NCBI GenBank assembly: GCA_027297845.1
Contig: JAPUHG010000053.1
Coordinates: forward strand, 1 to 7,805
Length of the DNA stretch: 7,805 nt
Source of the DNA: Gammaproteobacteria bacterium
GTDB lineage: Bacteria > Pseudomonadota > Gammaproteobacteria > Steroidobacterales > MnTg04
Reading direction: 5' to 3'
Part shown: positions 1-7,360 of the stretch, piece after piece
How positions within the stretch are numbered: position 1 is the stretch's first letter
Layout: each line of letters opens with the position of its first letter
Position numbers and translations under genes: made by a program
Notes under the pieces: generated by a model
Seen by the model: the letters and a program-made list of their open reading frames with translations, nothing else
Databases searched by the model: none
What the model was told of the DNA's origin: nothing

Positions 1-1179
1 GACCTGATTGATTTCAGCGGCAGCGAGTACCGATATCGGGTCACGCTGGAGCCCCACCAGAAAAACTGGATATTTGCGCTCGACCTGCCGATGAGCTGGG
101 ACCGGCGAGGCATCACGATGAACCGCGATCTGCAACTGATCAGCCGACGGCCGATTAGACGGCTGACCGCCTATAACGTGATTTCGCAGACCCGGTTCAC
201 CGCGGATGTGTCCTTGCCGGAAAGGCTGGCCAGACGCAACCTGAGAATACCGGCCGACCGCAATCCCAGGACGCAGGCGCTGGCCCGGGATATGCTTGCC
301 GAAGCTGGTTATGCTGAGCTGTTTATTTCGCGGGTCCTGCAGATGTTCAGGGAGCAGGAGTTTTTTTATACATTGCAACCGCCACGAACCGGTTTTCGGA
401 ATGGCGTCGACGACTTCCTTTTTGAAACTCGCCAGGGATTCTGCGGTCATTACGCTTCTGCTTTCACGTTGATGATGCGCGCTGCCGGTATCCCCGCGCG
501 CGTGGTTACCGGCTACCAGGGTGGGGAATACAATCGGCTGGGAGATTATCTCGTCGTACGCCAGGCCGATGCCCACGCCTGGTCCGAAGTTTGGCTCCCG
601 GGACAAGGTTGGCGGCGGGTCGATCCTACTGCAGCCGTTGCGCCTGAAAGGATATTACAAGGCCTCGAGGGAGCGCTGCCTGGTGCATTGTCGGCCCAGG
701 CACGTTTTTTTCGCTTGCACCCCTCGCTAATACAAATGCGGCAGGCATGGGATGCCATGCAAAATGCCTGGAATGAATGGATACTCGATTACGATCTGGA
801 CCGCCAGCGATCTTTGCTGGAAAAACTGGGATTCATAAAACCGGACTGGAAAAGTCTGGCGATCGCCCTGGCCGTTGGTATGACACTGGCATTATTTATC
901 CTGGGCGTTGCCACTGCCAGGGGCTTCCGGCGCCGGAAAACACATCCCGCCGATAAAGCATGGCGGCTTTTTTGCCAACGTCTGGCAGGCAAGGGCCTGA
1001 CCAGGAAAAAAGACGAGGGCCCGTCAGATTTTGCCAGGCGGGTGATCACGTCGCGACCTGATCTGGCTACCGCGGTCCGTGAAATAGCCGACACTTATAT
1101 CGCGATTCGTTACTACCCGAATCCCGCTGGCGACTGCCTGATAATATTGAAAGATCGCGTATCCGCGTTTCGACCATAA
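1..1179 (+). CDS. tgpA: TgpA-type transglutaminase-like membrane protein, 5'-truncated
   Basis: The frame is open from base 1, so the gene begins before the window; 392 residues are visible against roughly 650-670 for the family, and the N-terminal membrane helices are missing. The first residues (YRVTLEPHQKNWIFALDLP) match the segment just before the transglutaminase domain of TgpA proteins. The transglutaminase-like core has the Cys-His-Asp triad: C148 in GFCGHYASAF, H192 in DAHAWSEVW and D208 in RRVDPT. A hydrophobic helix lies at about residues 285-307 and is followed by a charged C-terminal domain of DUF4129 type. In Pseudomonas, TgpA is an inner-membrane protein with its catalytic domain in the periplasm and its substrate unknown. 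The gene ends 53 bases before the convergent MFS gene. The family assignment is strong; the cross-linking or proteolytic activity is not shown by sequence. Confidence 0.9.
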   Translation, partial: DLIDFSGSEYRYRVTLEPHQKNWIFALDLPMSWDRRGITMNRDLQLISRRPIRRLTAYNVISQTRFTADVSLPERLARRNLRIPADRNPRTQALARDMLAEAGYAELFISRVLQMFREQEFFYTLQPPRTGFRNGVDDFLFETRQGFCGHYASAFTLMMRAAGIPARVVTGYQGGEYNRLGDYLVVRQADAHAWSEVWLPGQGWRRVDPTAAVAPERILQGLEGALPGALSAQARFFRLHPSLIQMRQAWDAMQNAWNEWILDYDLDRQRSLLEKLGFIKPDWKSLAIALAVGMTLALFILGVATARGFRRRKTHPADKAWRLFCQRLAGKGLTRKKDEGPSDFARRVITSRPDLATAVREIADTYIAIRYYPNPAGDCLIILKDRVSAFRP

Positions 1180-1224
1180 GGAAAAACGACCTGCCAGCGA
1201 AACCAATGACCACCGCCCCGGTAA

Positions 1225-1246
1225 AAGGCAGGCTAAATCTTGCCTT
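1225..1246 (-). terminator. Possible weak intrinsic terminator of the minus-strand gene run
   Basis: Read on the minus strand, AAGGCA, a 10-base loop and TGCCTT form a 6-bp stem followed by a short T run (TGCCTTTTACC). Two upstream G residues could add G-U pairs. The stop codon of the MFS gene lies in the loop, so the hairpin overlaps the gene end. The stem is short and only four T residues follow in a row, so this is a weak candidate. There is no T run in the plus direction, so it would not serve tgpA. Confidence 0.3.
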
Positions 1247-2525
1247 CCAGAGCATCGGCTTCCCGACCGCCTTTGTCCACATCCACCAGGGACAATACGA
1301 TTGCGCCAAAAAGAAACAACGGCGCGATGGCCATGATCGCGAGACGCGAGTTTTCCGTAAACAGAGCGACACCGGCAACCAGGAACGGCCCCAGCACCGC
1401 GGCAAATTTTCCGAGCATATTGTAGAAACCAAAAAACTCAGCGGTCTTGTCGCTCGGAATAATACTGGCGTACAACGCCCGGCTGAGGCTCTGTACGCCA
1501 CCCTGGACCAGTCCGATCGTGACCGCGAGTGCGTAGAACTCCTCAATCGTGTTGAGATACATACCAGCCCAAAGCGTACTCACGAAGTAAACCAGGATGC
1601 CGATCATGATCCCCCTCTTGGCGCCAATCCGGTTGCCCAGCAAGCCGAATGCCAACGCCGCCGGGAAGGCGACAAACTGAGTCAGCAACAGGGCTTTCAT
1701 CAGGTCGCCGGGCGCCATATTCAGGTTGAGACCGAAATCCACGGCCATTTTGACGATGGTGTTGACACCATCGATGTACAACCAATAGGCGACAAGAAAC
1801 AACACCAGGTTTTTTAGCGAACGGATTCGTTTCAGCGTATCGGTGAGTTGCTTCAGACCGGCGGTCACCGCCTGCCGGCTGCTGCGCTTGTCGACGGTCG
1901 GTGTTTCTCGAACCCAAAGCATCGCGGGAATACTGAATACAGCCCACCACACCGCGACCGTGATAAAAGAAACGCGCACCGCCTGAGTAGCATCGGCGAG
2001 ACCAAACCAGTCCGGGTGCAAGGTCATCAGCACGTTGAGCAAGAACAGCAGGCCGCCACCGATGTAACCCATCGCGTAACCAAATCCGGAAACCAGCGAA
2101 AAGTTCTCCTTCGTGCTGATATCGACCAGCAAGGAATCATAAAAAACATTACTGCCGGCAAACCCCATGGTTGCCAGGGCGTAGATGATCGCCGCGTATT
2201 GCCATTGGCCCTGCTCTACGAAATACAAGGCGCTGCTCATCACCACGCCGAGTGCTGCGAAGGTAAAAAGAAATCGCATCCGGCTGCCGCCGCGATCGCT
2301 GATCGCACCCAGGATCGGTGCGAGCAAGGCAATGATCAGGCTTGCAGAACCATTGGCAATACCCAGGCGGAAGGTCGTCACGCTGCCGCTGATTCCGCTG
2401 CTCCAGTACTGACTGAAAAACACCGGGAAAAATCCCGCCATTATGGTGGTCGCGTAAGCCGAATTAGCCCAGTCGTAAAATGCCCAGGCCAGCACCGGCC
2501 GGTCCCGCAAAACCCTGGTTTTCAC
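1233..2525 (-). CDS. MFS transporter, UMF1 / Atg22-like family
   Basis: A 430-residue integral membrane protein with about twelve hydrophobic segments. UMF1/Atg22-like hallmarks are YDWANSAYATTIMAGFF (residues 17-33) in the first helix, a cytoplasmic loop near SDRGGSRMRF (76-85), WLYIDGVNTIVKMAVDFG (248-265) after the charged central loop, and the C-terminal segment GGVQSLSRALYASIIP (342-357) followed by AEFFGFYNMLGKFAAVLGP. Length and both halves agree with a complete 12-helix transporter. Yeast Atg22 exports vacuolar amino acids; the substrate of the bacterial members is generally unknown and cannot be read here. The start is GTG, with a purine-rich AGGGCAGG a few bases upstream; it gives the usual short N terminus before the WAFYDWANSA signature. 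It lies 60 bases after prfC and is probably last in the run. Confidence 0.88.
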   Translation of the reverse strand: MKTRVLRDRPVLAWAFYDWANSAYATTIMAGFFPVFFSQYWSSGISGSVTTFRLGIANGSASLIIALLAPILGAISDRGGSRMRFLFTFAALGVVMSSALYFVEQGQWQYAAIIYALATMGFAGSNVFYDSLLVDISTKENFSLVSGFGYAMGYIGGGLLFLLNVLMTLHPDWFGLADATQAVRVSFITVAVWWAVFSIPAMLWVRETPTVDKRSSRQAVTAGLKQLTDTLKRIRSLKNLVLFLVAYWLYIDGVNTIVKMAVDFGLNLNMAPGDLMKALLLTQFVAFPAALAFGLLGNRIGAKRGIMIGILVYFVSTLWAGMYLNTIEEFYALAVTIGLVQGGVQSLSRALYASIIPSDKTAEFFGFYNMLGKFAAVLGPFLVAGVALFTENSRLAIMAIAPLFLFGAIVLSLVDVDKGGREADALEGKI

Positions 2526-2585
2526 TTTGCCTGCCCTATCGCCATGGCGCTGACTATATCGCGGTTGCCTGGCAGGCTGCAGAAA

Positions 2586-4184
2586 TCAGCCATTCTTCCT
2601 GCTTTGATGCTCGCGAGTTGCACTGAACACGAGATCGGGCCAGCGTTCCTCGGTAAGCGACAGGTTGACCCTGCTCGGCGCGACATAGACCAGCTCGCCG
2701 GCATGATCCAGCGCCAGATGATCGTCTGCCTTGCGTTTGAATTTCTCCAGTTGCTGCTCATCGCTTGCACTGACCCAGCGCACCGTAGCGACGTTGATTG
2801 CTTCGAACTGGCATTCGACACGGTATTCCTCACGAAGTCGAAATTCGACCACATCGAATTGCAACTGGCCCACGGCGCCAAGAATCAAATCGTTGTTCCG
2901 AAATGGCCTGAACAACTGCGTGGCGCCTTCCTCGCAAAGCTGATCCAGCCCCTTCTGCAACGCTTTCATGCGCAGTGGATCACGCAACAGCGCGCGGCGG
3001 AAAAGTTCCGGGGCGAAACTCGGTATCCCAGTGAACTCGAGGTCCTCACCTTCGCTAAAACTGTCTCCAATATTGATCGTGCCGTGGTTATGCAAACCGA
3101 TGATGTCCCCGGCACAGGCAGTGGTGGCAAGCTTGCGGTCTGCTGCCAGAAAAGTCAGGGCGTCGGCGATCTTCACGGTCTTTCGAGTGCGTCCCTGGTA
3201 GAGCTTCATCCCGGGCTTGAAACTTCCGGAACAAATTCTTAAAAAAGCGATCCGGTCGCGGTGAGCTGGATCCATGTTGGCCTGAATCTTGAACACGAAT
3301 CCGCTGAGCGCCGCTTCCTGCGGTTCGACGAGGCGTTGGATAGCCATGCGTGGCTGCGGCGGCGGCGCATACTCGACGAAATTATCCAATAGCTCCCTGA
3401 CACCGAAACTGTTTATCGCCGAACCAAAAAGAACCGGCGTCTGGCGGCCAGCGAGATACTCTTCCTGCGAAAACTCGGCGCTGGCCCCGCGTACCAGCTC
3501 GACCTCTGCACGAAACTCGGCAGCCATATCGCCGAGCAACTCGTCCGCCGCGAGACTATCAAGGCCCTCTATGACATGGGTTTGCCCGGCCTTTTCGCGG
3601 TTATCGGTTCGGTACAAATACAATCGATCCTGGATTAGGTGATAGATGCCTTTTAGCCTGCTACCCATGCCGATGGGCCAGGTTATCGGCGCGCAACTGA
3701 TCGTCAGAACGTATTCTATCTCGTATAGAAGCTCGACCGGATCGCGGCCTTCGCGGTCAAGCTTGTTGATAAAGGTCATGATCGGCGTGTCGCGCAGCCG
3801 ACAAACATCCATCAATTTGATCGTGCGCTGCTCGACACCCTTTGCGCAGTCGATAACCATCAACGCCGAATCAACAGCGGTCAGCGTGCGGTAGGTATCC
3901 TCGGAAAAATCCTCATGGCCTGGGGTGTCCAGCAGATTGATGATGTAGTCGCGGTACGGAAACTGCATGACTGAGGAGGTAACTGAAATTCCGCGTTGTT
4001 GCTCCAGCGCCATCCAGTCCGAGGTCGCATGACGGCTTGCCTTGCGGCCCTTGACCGTTCCAGCCAGCTGGATCGCGCCGCCGAACAGCAGCAACTTTTC
4101 AGTCAGCGTCGTTTTCCCCGCATCAGGATGGGAGATGATCGCAAACGTTCGCCGCCGATTGAATTGACTGACCAAGCCTGACAT
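2586..4184 (-). CDS. prfC: Peptide chain release factor 3 (RF3), GTPase
   Basis: A full-length 532-residue RF3, close to the 529 residues of the E. coli protein. This translational GTPase recycles RF1 and RF2 from the ribosome after peptide release. The GTPase motifs are intact: G1 HPDAGKTT (19-26), the G2 region RGISVTS (64-70), G3 DTPGH (86-90) and G4 NKLD (140-143). The RF3-typical APITWPIGMG follows, then the elongation-factor-like beta-barrel and C-terminal domains (FRPFRNNDLILGAVGQLQFDVV is typical of RF3 as against EF-G). The ATG at 4184 has AGGG about nine bases upstream as a plausible ribosome binding site and gives the standard N terminus MSGLVSQFNRRRTFAIISHPDAGKTT. It starts 28 bases after the rimI stop, so co-transcription with rimI is likely. 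Nothing unusual was seen. Confidence 0.97.
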   Translation of the reverse strand: MSGLVSQFNRRRTFAIISHPDAGKTTLTEKLLLFGGAIQLAGTVKGRKASRHATSDWMALEQQRGISVTSSVMQFPYRDYIINLLDTPGHEDFSEDTYRTLTAVDSALMVIDCAKGVEQRTIKLMDVCRLRDTPIMTFINKLDREGRDPVELLYEIEYVLTISCAPITWPIGMGSRLKGIYHLIQDRLYLYRTDNREKAGQTHVIEGLDSLAADELLGDMAAEFRAEVELVRGASAEFSQEEYLAGRQTPVLFGSAINSFGVRELLDNFVEYAPPPQPRMAIQRLVEPQEAALSGFVFKIQANMDPAHRDRIAFLRICSGSFKPGMKLYQGRTRKTVKIADALTFLAADRKLATTACAGDIIGLHNHGTINIGDSFSEGEDLEFTGIPSFAPELFRRALLRDPLRMKALQKGLDQLCEEGATQLFRPFRNNDLILGAVGQLQFDVVEFRLREEYRVECQFEAINVATVRWVSASDEQQLEKFKRKADDHLALDHAGELVYVAPSRVNLSLTEERWPDLVFSATREHQSRKNG

Positions 4185-4212
4185 CTGTCTGCACCCTGAA
4201 AAGGCGCGAATT

Positions 4213-4722
4213 CTACACCAGCCGGGCGCGCGGGTCAGTGCCGGATGCGCTCGATGCAGACTCGTCCAGGCTCAGAGCGAAGACCAATGCGTCTTCGCGA
4301 CCATGGCGGGAACGATAATACTGGCGTCGCAGGCCGATGAGCTCAAAACCTTCCGCTTTATACAAGACCCGCGCGGCATCGTTGCTGTGCCTGACTTCCA
4401 GATAAATCCGGTGCAAAGACCGGGTGCGCGCATGAGCAAGTAAATCAAGCAGCAAACAGCGGCCGAGACCCTGTCGACGATACTCTGGAGACACCGTCAA
4501 ATTGAGGATATGCGCTTCGCTCGCGCCGATAGATAAAACGGCGTAGGCGGCGGGTTGGCCCTGCAGATCCAGAACCCGGCAATAGTAGCCAACGGAAAGG
4601 CAATCGAAAAAAATCCCCGCCGACCACGGGTATTCATAGGAGGCGGACTCGATGACACCGATCGCGACCAGGTCACTTTCCCGAAGCGCCCTTATTTCAA
4701 CCGGTTTTTCGGCAACAACCAT
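4213..4722 (-). CDS. rimI: Ribosomal protein alanine N-acetyltransferase RimI (GNAT family)
   Basis: A 169-residue GNAT-fold acetyltransferase. In E. coli, RimI transfers acetyl from acetyl-CoA to the N-terminal alanine of ribosomal protein S18. The acetyl-CoA binding motif is RRQGLG (82-87), preceded by the beta-4 strand AHILNLTVSPEY. LEVRHSN (108-114) and LYKAEGF (120-126) are the RimI-typical motifs; E109 and Y121 align with the residues proposed as general base and acid in enteric RimI (E103, Y115; same 12-residue spacing). After about residue 152 there is a short Ser/Ala-rich tail not typical of the core fold. The ATG overlaps the stop of the upstream uracil-DNA glycosylase gene by one base (TGATG), which suggests translational coupling. 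In many bacteria rimI sits beside tsaB; here it lies between repair and termination genes. Confidence 0.92.
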   Translation of the reverse strand: MVVAEKPVEIRALRESDLVAIGVIESASYEYPWSAGIFFDCLSVGYYCRVLDLQGQPAAYAVLSIGASEAHILNLTVSPEYRRQGLGRCLLLDLLAHARTRSLHRIYLEVRHSNDAARVLYKAEGFELIGLRRQYYRSRHGREDALVFALSLDESASSASGTDPRARLV

Positions 4723-5501
4723 CAGCCGCGATTCGCATTTTGCTCTGCCAGGGCTGCTTTCGCCAGCAACAGGTCCTCCCAGACTTTTACTTTCTGGCTG
4801 GGGCTGCGTAACAGGTAGGCCGGGTGATAAGTTACGATCATCGGCGTGTGGCCCTCATAACGGTATACCTTGCCGCGCAGTTTCCCCAATGGCTGATCGG
4901 TATCGAGCATGCGATGCGCGGCGACCTTGCCGACCAGGACTATGAGTTTTGGCTGCAACAACGCGATTTGGCGTTGCAAAAAAGGAAAGCACTGATCCGA
5001 CTCAGCCTGCTTCGGATTCCGGTTGGCCGGTGGCCGGCACTTGACCGTATTCGCGATATAAACCTGCTCGCGACTCAGGCCCGCAGCGGCCAATATGGCG
5101 TTCAGTAATTGCCCGGCACGCCCGACAAAGGGCTCACCCTGCTCATCTTCGTCCTTGCCGGGCGCCTCGCCGATAAACATCCAGTCGGCGGCCTGGTCGC
5201 CGACACCGGGCACCGCCTGAATCCTGTCCTGGTGGAGCGGGCACCGCGTACAGGATCCGATACGTTGCAGCAGCGCATCCCAGGCCAAAGTTGCCGTGTC
5301 GCCGCCCGGATCAGCCGCCACGGTTGGTTCGCGGTCAGGCGAAACCAGCGGCTCTGGCTCGGTTGTCCGGTTTGCGGGGACCTCATCCACGCCTGACTCT
5401 TCTCGTACGCCAACGGATTCACGCGCAGCGGCTTCTCGTCTTTGCCAGACAGTTAGTCCCATCGCTTGCAGGCAGGCTTTTTTTCTCTCGCTCAGGTTCA
5501 C
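4722..5501 (-). CDS. Family 4 uracil-DNA glycosylase with 4Fe-4S cluster
   Basis: A 259-residue protein whose residues 74-250 form a family 4 (UDGa-type) uracil-DNA glycosylase, which removes uracil from DNA at the first step of base-excision repair. Four cysteines expected to hold a 4Fe-4S cluster are present: C84 and C87 (SCTRCPL), C155 (TVKCRPPANRNP) and C171. Motif A is GEAPGKDEDEQGEPFVGRAG (111-130), and the C-terminal motif is HPAYLLR (226-232). The first ~72 residues are a charged, Pro/Glu/Thr-rich, probably disordered leader ahead of the catalytic domain; such leaders occur in proteobacterial members. The start chosen is GTG at 5501, five bases after the pssA stop, with no clear Shine-Dalgarno sequence, so translation may depend on coupling to pssA. 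An ATG at residue 14 is an alternative, also without a good site. The stop overlaps rimI. Confidence 0.93.
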   Translation of the reverse strand: MNLSERKKACLQAMGLTVWQRREAAARESVGVREESGVDEVPANRTTEPEPLVSPDREPTVAADPGGDTATLAWDALLQRIGSCTRCPLHQDRIQAVPGVGDQAADWMFIGEAPGKDEDEQGEPFVGRAGQLLNAILAAAGLSREQVYIANTVKCRPPANRNPKQAESDQCFPFLQRQIALLQPKLIVLVGKVAAHRMLDTDQPLGKLRGKVYRYEGHTPMIVTYHPAYLLRSPSQKVKVWEDLLLAKAALAEQNANRG

Positions 5502-5507
5502 GGGCGA

Positions 5508-6302
5508 TCAGTCGATCAATTGCCGTTGACGACGCTTGGCAAAAAACCGCCAGCCTGCCATGGTCGGCCCGGACAGCGCATAGACCGATGACATGATCAA
5601 CAGCACGACCGGTGGATCCAGCGATATCAAGATAAAGACCAACGGAACCAGGATCACGTAGGCAAAGGGGATTCGACCGCCGAGGTTTAGATCCTTGAAA
5701 CTGTAGTAACTGAAGTTACTGACCATCAGCAGTCCGGCCAGAACGGTCACGCCCAGCCCCAATGCCAGCACGCTGATACCCTCGAGCTCCATTCGCGCAC
5801 CCAGCCAGATCATGCTGGCCACCAGCGCGGCAGCCGATGGACTGGGCAGACCCTGGAAATATCGTTTGCCGGTGGCCAGATTACGGGTATTAAAACGCGC
5901 CAGGCGAAGGGCGCATGCCACCGCGTAAATAAAGGCGGCCATCCATCCCAGGCGCCCCCATACCACGCCATACTCGGAGATTCGCACGACGCCCCACTGA
6001 TAAACGACCAGCGCTGGAGCCAAACCAAACGAGACCATGTCTGACAGGCTGTCGTACTCCTTTCCAAAATCACTTTCTGTGCTGGTCATGCGGGCAACCC
6101 GGCCGTCCAGCCCATCCATAAACATCGCCACAAACAACGCGATGGCGGCATTCCTGAAATTACCGTCGATCGCCGCGATGATCGCGTAAAAACCAGCAAA
6201 CATGGCGGCAGTCGTCACCAGGTTGGGTAACAGAATGATCCCCTTGCGAAGTCTCTCTTTTCGATTCTTGCTTATCTTTTTCATTGGCTTCCGATAAGAC
6301 AT
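5508..6302 (-). CDS. pssA: CDP-diacylglycerol-serine O-phosphatidyltransferase
   Basis: A 264-residue membrane enzyme that condenses CDP-diacylglycerol with L-serine to give phosphatidylserine, the precursor of phosphatidylethanolamine. It carries the complete CDP-alcohol phosphotransferase signature D-x2-DG-x2-AR-x8-G-x3-D-x3-D, with D63, D66, G67, A70, R71, G80, D84 and D88. GIILLPNLVTTAAMFAGFYAI (21-41) is the typical PssA first helix, and several further hydrophobic segments follow. This is the integral-membrane type, not the phospholipase-D-like type of E. coli. The ATG at 6302 lacks a clear ribosome binding site. An in-frame ATG at 6284 (residue 7) has GGAAG just upstream and may be the true start, giving 258 residues and still leaving the basic leader. 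It follows the ilvC-like gene by 65 bases, an arrangement known from Pseudomonas (ilvC-pssA). Confidence 0.95.
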   Translation of the reverse strand: MSYRKPMKKISKNRKERLRKGIILLPNLVTTAAMFAGFYAIIAAIDGNFRNAAIALFVAMFMDGLDGRVARMTSTESDFGKEYDSLSDMVSFGLAPALVVYQWGVVRISEYGVVWGRLGWMAAFIYAVACALRLARFNTRNLATGKRYFQGLPSPSAAALVASMIWLGARMELEGISVLALGLGVTVLAGLLMVSNFSYYSFKDLNLGGRIPFAYVILVPLVFILISLDPPVVLLIMSSVYALSGPTMAGWRFFAKRRQRQLID

Positions 6303-6367
6303 ACGCGTACCAAACTACAAACGGCGTCCCCATTGTAACCGCTGACAAGGATCCTGCATCGCTTACT

Positions 6368-7360
6368 TTATTTCTGCAGCCACGGCATCCGCGCGCGCAG
6401 CCTGGCGCCAACCTTCTCTATGTCGTGCGCTTCCGCCGTCGCTCTCCCCTGCTTTATTTTTGGCGATCCGGACTCGATTTCGGCATCCAGTTCGGCGGCG
6501 AAACGGCCATCCCTGATTTCCGCGAGCATTTCCCGCATCGCGGCTCGACTGGCTTCGTTGATCACCCTGGGTCCGCGCGTATAGTCGCCGTATTCCGCAG
6601 CGACTGAAATGGATTTTCGGGTTCCCGCTATGCCCCGATGATGAATTAGGTCTGCCATGAGTTTAACCTCATGCAGACAGCAAAAATAAGCAATAGCGGA
6701 CGAATAGCCTGCCTCGGTCAGGGTTTCATAGGCAGCGGTAATCAGGTGATCAATACCACCGCAAAGCACTGCCTGTTCAGCAAATAAATCCGTTTCGGTT
6801 TCTTCTTCGAAAGTGGTCTCCATGATCGCTGCACGGCCGTGCCCGTTCGCTTTGGCATAGGCGAACGCCAGCGCCCTGGCCTGGCCGCTGGCATCCTGGT
6901 TTACTCCGATCAACGCAGGTACGCCCAGACCGGCTTGGTACTGCGCACGCACCTGCTCACCTATACCCAAAGGAGCCACCATCAGGACGTCGAGGTCTGC
7001 CCGCGGCACGATGCGGCGGTAATGAATGTTGTATCCATGCGCAAAAACCAGTGCGCTGTGTTTTCTCATAGCGCCGGCGAGAATCTTTTCATACAGGATG
7101 GCCTGCTCGGGATCGGGAACCAACATTACGACCAGATCGGCCCCAGCCGCTTTTTCCAATGACACAGACTCGAGCCCGTGCTGCCGGCAGTCAGCGATGG
7201 CAGGAGAACCGGCGCGCAGCCCGACCACTACATCCTGCCCGGAATCCCTTAGATTCAATGCGTGCGCCCTGCCTTGTGCGCCAAAACCCAGCACAGCTAT
7301 CCGTCTGCCTTCGATTGGCGAGAGGTCAATATCTTTGTCCACATAGATTGCGATGCTCAT
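6368..7360 (-). CDS. ilvC: Class I ketol-acid reductoisomerase homologue with altered active site
   Basis: A 330-residue protein of class I KARI size and domain order. Canonical KARI converts acetolactate or acetohydroxybutyrate with NADPH and Mg2+ in branched-chain amino acid synthesis. The Rossmann domain has GFGAQG (25-30) and a GLRAGS loop (47-52); the helical domain starts near residue 180, and IEKVGARLRARMPWL closes the protein. Of the seven family active-site residues, H108, D191, E195, E231 and S252 are kept, while the lysine is L131 and the first glutamate of F-E-C-L-H-E is C227. The P-K-x-P-G-H loop reads P-L-G-I-G-E. The ATG at 7360 gives the normal class I N terminus (YVDKDIDLSPIEGRRIAVLGFG). 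The frame extends to a TTG at 7396, which I reject because it adds 12 atypical residues. No clear Shine-Dalgarno site was seen. Family membership is certain; normal KARI activity is doubtful. Confidence 0.88.
   Translation of the reverse strand: MSIAIYVDKDIDLSPIEGRRIAVLGFGAQGRAHALNLRDSGQDVVVGLRAGSPAIADCRQHGLESVSLEKAAGADLVVMLVPDPEQAILYEKILAGAMRKHSALVFAHGYNIHYRRIVPRADLDVLMVAPLGIGEQVRAQYQAGLGVPALIGVNQDASGQARALAFAYAKANGHGRAAIMETTFEEETETDLFAEQAVLCGGIDHLITAAYETLTEAGYSSAIAYFCCLHEVKLMADLIHHRGIAGTRKSISVAAEYGDYTRGPRVINEASRAAMREMLAEIRDGRFAAELDAEIESGSPKIKQGRATAEAHDIEKVGARLRARMPWLQK

Noticed and set aside
1067..1546. A 159-codon minus-strand frame across the end of the MFS gene and tgpA.
   Set aside because: It overlaps two confident genes in other frames and has biased Ser/Arg composition typical of shadow frames.
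2526..2585. GCCTG-G-CAGGC palindrome in the prfC-MFS gap as a terminator.
   Set aside because: The central spacer is one base, so a stable hairpin loop cannot form as drawn, and no T run follows on the minus strand.
2522..2881. A 119-codon minus-strand frame whose TGA overlaps the GTG start of the MFS gene.
   Set aside because: It lies almost wholly inside prfC in another frame, and its sequence resembles no known protein. The GTGA overlap with the transporter is probably chance.
1848..3242. A 464-codon open frame on the plus strand across the transporter-prfC junction.
   Set aside because: It runs antisense to two clearly identified genes, has a His/Gln/Arg-rich composition with no recognisable domain, and starts inside the transporter gene. 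It is a long shadow frame in GC-rich DNA.
6303..6367. Possible promoter for pssA in the ilvC-pssA gap (TTGTCA and TACAAT on the minus strand).
   Set aside because: The two hexamers are only five bases apart, and neither has a partner at normal spacing.
6368..7360. Interpreting the ilvC-like gene as a pseudogene.
   Set aside because: The frame is intact over the full family length, both domains and the C terminus are conserved, and five of seven active-site residues are kept; this suggests a selected protein with changed function.
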